Shown one piece after another: positions 7,005 through 8,012 of a stretch of 8,012 nucleotides of DNA. Under the pieces are notes generated by a model. It had not been told where the DNA came from. It did no database searches and saw nothing but the letters and a program-made list of their open reading frames with translations. Positions within the stretch are counted from its first letter, which is position 1, and the number at the start of each line of letters is the position of its first letter. The translations under genes were made by a program, and so were the position numbers. This DNA is from an uncultured Granulicatella sp. (GTDB lineage: Bacteria; Bacillota; Bacilli; Lactobacillales; Aerococcaceae), in assembly GCA_938017885.1 (NCBI GenBank), contig CALIJD010000119.1, positions 1 through 8,012 on the forward strand, written 5' to 3'.

Positions 7005-7969
7005 AAAAAATTTTAGCTTTAATTAGTTTAGTAGCTGTATTTATCCTTGCAGCTTGCGGACAAACAACGAAAACAGATGGAGCTACGACTCAAACTCAAG
7101 CTGCTGCTGTAGAAGAAAAGAGTGAAGTGACTCTTACAAACGGGAAAGAAGAAGTAAAGGTTAAAACAAAACCAAAGAAAATTGTTGTATTTGATTTAGG
7201 AGTTGCCGATACAATTCGCGAACTTGGTTTTGTCGATCATATTGTAGGGATGCCTTTAAAAACTTTGCCAGCGTACTTAAAAGATTTACCTTCAAGTATA
7301 CAACCAACAGGATCAATGGTGGAACCAGATATTGAGGCCATCGCTGCATTAGAACCAGATTTAATCATCGCTTCAGGCCGTACGATTAAATACTTAGACC
7401 AATTAAAAGAAATCGCACCAACTGTTATTTTCTCAGTGGACCAAAAAGACTACTGGAATTCAGTTTCTAAAAACATACGCTCAGTAGCATCACTATTTGG
7501 TAAAGAGGCTGAGACAAAAGCAGAGGAAGAAATTAAGTCACTAGAAGCTTCGATTAAGAAAGTGGCTGATGTGAATGAAAAATCGACTAATAAAACATTA
7601 ACTTTAATGCTTAACGAAGGAAAGATGTCCGCATTTGGCGCAGATTCACGTTTTGCATTCCTTTATCAATCACTCAAATTCAAAGCGACTGATGCTAAGA
7701 TTGAAGATAGTCGTCATGGACAAGAAATGAGTTTTGAAGGGGTTAAAGAAATTAATCCTGATACTATTATTTTATTAAACAGAACTTTAGCAATTGGTGG
7801 AGATAATTCAAATGCTGATACAATTTTAAACAATGCATTATTCAAAGAAACAAATGCAGTGAAGAATAACCGTGTTATCCAATTAACTTCTGACTTATGG
7901 TATCTCAGCGGTGGTGGATTACAATCTACTAAATTAATGATTGAAGATGTTCAAAAACTACTCCAATAA
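7001..7969 (+). CDS. yclQ: Siderophore-binding lipoprotein (YclQ/FatB/CeuE type)
   Basis: This 322-residue protein is the extracytoplasmic receptor that delivers ferric-siderophore to the permease. MKKILALISLVAVFILAAC is a lipoprotein signal with lipobox LAAC and acylated C19. A flexible Thr/Gln/Ala-rich linker follows (about 20-42), then a type III periplasmic-binding (Peripla_BP_2) fold with two lobes. Its start is PKKIVVFDLGVADTIRELG (58-76), and MVEPDIEAIAALEPDLIIASGR spans 106-127. Three arginines, R127, R217 and R261, are spaced 90 and 44 residues apart. H239 lies in RHGQEMSFE and Y301 in LWYLSGGG. From memory these align with the Arg triad, His and Tyr of Campylobacter CeuE, which bind ferric catecholates. 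ATG 7001 has GGAG at 6990-6993 and overlaps the ATPase stop. The receptor call is firm; a catecholate ligand is an inference. Confidence 0.94.
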   Translation: MKKILALISLVAVFILAACGQTTKTDGATTQTQAAAVEEKSEVTLTNGKEEVKVKTKPKKIVVFDLGVADTIRELGFVDHIVGMPLKTLPAYLKDLPSSIQPTGSMVEPDIEAIAALEPDLIIASGRTIKYLDQLKEIAPTVIFSVDQKDYWNSVSKNIRSVASLFGKEAETKAEEEIKSLEASIKKVADVNEKSTNKTLTLMLNEGKMSAFGADSRFAFLYQSLKFKATDAKIEDSRHGQEMSFEGVKEINPDTIILLNRTLAIGGDNSNADTILNNALFKETNAVKNNRVIQLTSDLWYLSGGGLQSTKLMIEDVQKLLQ

Positions 7970-7975
7970 TGAAAG

Positions 7976-7996
7976 TAAACTATAACAGCTAGTTTA
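7976..7996 (+). other. Weak inverted repeat after the siderophore receptor gene
   Basis: TAAACTA (7976-7982) and TAGTTTA (7990-7996) can pair around the loop TAACAGC, seven bases after the receptor stop codon. It is AT-rich and no T run follows within the window, so it is not a convincing terminator. The operon terminator or a further gene may lie beyond the window edge. Confidence 0.25.
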
Positions 7997-8012
7997 AGTT
8001 CGATAGAAAAGA

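Noticed and set aside
7161..7349. Minus-strand open frame of 62 codons inside the receptor gene
   Set aside because: It is opposite the conserved binding-protein domain and shows no domain or plausible independent context.
7976..7996. Inverted repeat after the receptor gene as the operon terminator
   Set aside because: The stem is seven AT-rich pairs without a following T tract inside the window, so it is recorded only as a weak inverted repeat.
1..8012. CRISPR arrays, tRNA or rRNA genes, insertion sequences, toxin-antitoxin pairs and phage genes
   Set aside because: I read both strands for regular repeats, transposase or small-gene pairs and tRNA-like folds, and saw none. Coding regions are occupied by conserved genes, and the gaps are at most about 190 bp.

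Overview
This AT-rich window reads as the chromosome of a low-GC Gram-positive bacterium (Firmicutes, most likely Lactobacillales). The evidence is strong GGAGG-type ribosome binding sites, a SigA-type sigma factor of 374 residues encoded directly after dnaG, a lipoprotein-anchored substrate-binding protein, and U-tract terminators. A Carnobacteriaceae or Granulicatella-like source is a guess from general similarity and cannot be proved here. All complete genes lie on the + strand, and none is visibly broken.

Layout. (1) Bases 1-402 hold the 3' end of a UMF1/Atg22-like major facilitator transporter, cut by the window edge. It overlaps engB (ysxC; 392-991), a ribosome-assembly GTPase, by 11 bp. 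A hairpin terminator overlaps the engB stop codon. (2) The 191-bp gap that follows carries a perfect 32-bp palindrome and an extended -10 promoter. (3) Next is the macromolecular-synthesis pair dnaG (primase, 1183-3048) and rpoD/sigA (3029-4153). These overlap by 20 bp and end at a strong terminator. The longest open frame for dnaG starts at 1069, but the promoter and Shine-Dalgarno site place the real start at 1183. (4) A short intergenic region with a Fur box (4283-4297) leads into a four-gene ferric-siderophore ABC importer. It consists of two FecCD permeases (4314-5276 and 5273-6250), an ATPase (6240-7004) and a lipoprotein receptor (7001-7969). All four are coupled by 4- or 11-bp overlaps. 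The last 43 bases are non-coding, with only a weak inverted repeat.

How the genes work together. engB, dnaG and rpoD are housekeeping genes for ribosome assembly, replication priming and basal transcription. The last four genes form one complete importer of the YclNOPQ/FatDCEB/CeuBCDE class: the lipoprotein captures a ferric-siderophore outside the membrane, the permease heterodimer moves it across, and the ATPase drives transport. The Fur box implies expression when iron is scarce. No siderophore biosynthesis gene is visible, so use of siderophores made by other organisms is plausible but not shown.

I see no clear sign of a previously undescribed system. The points most worth checking are the 32-bp palindrome upstream of dnaG, two 12-bp AT-rich elements spaced by 20 bp upstream of the iron operon, and the ligand-pocket residues of the receptor, which resemble those of catecholate binders.
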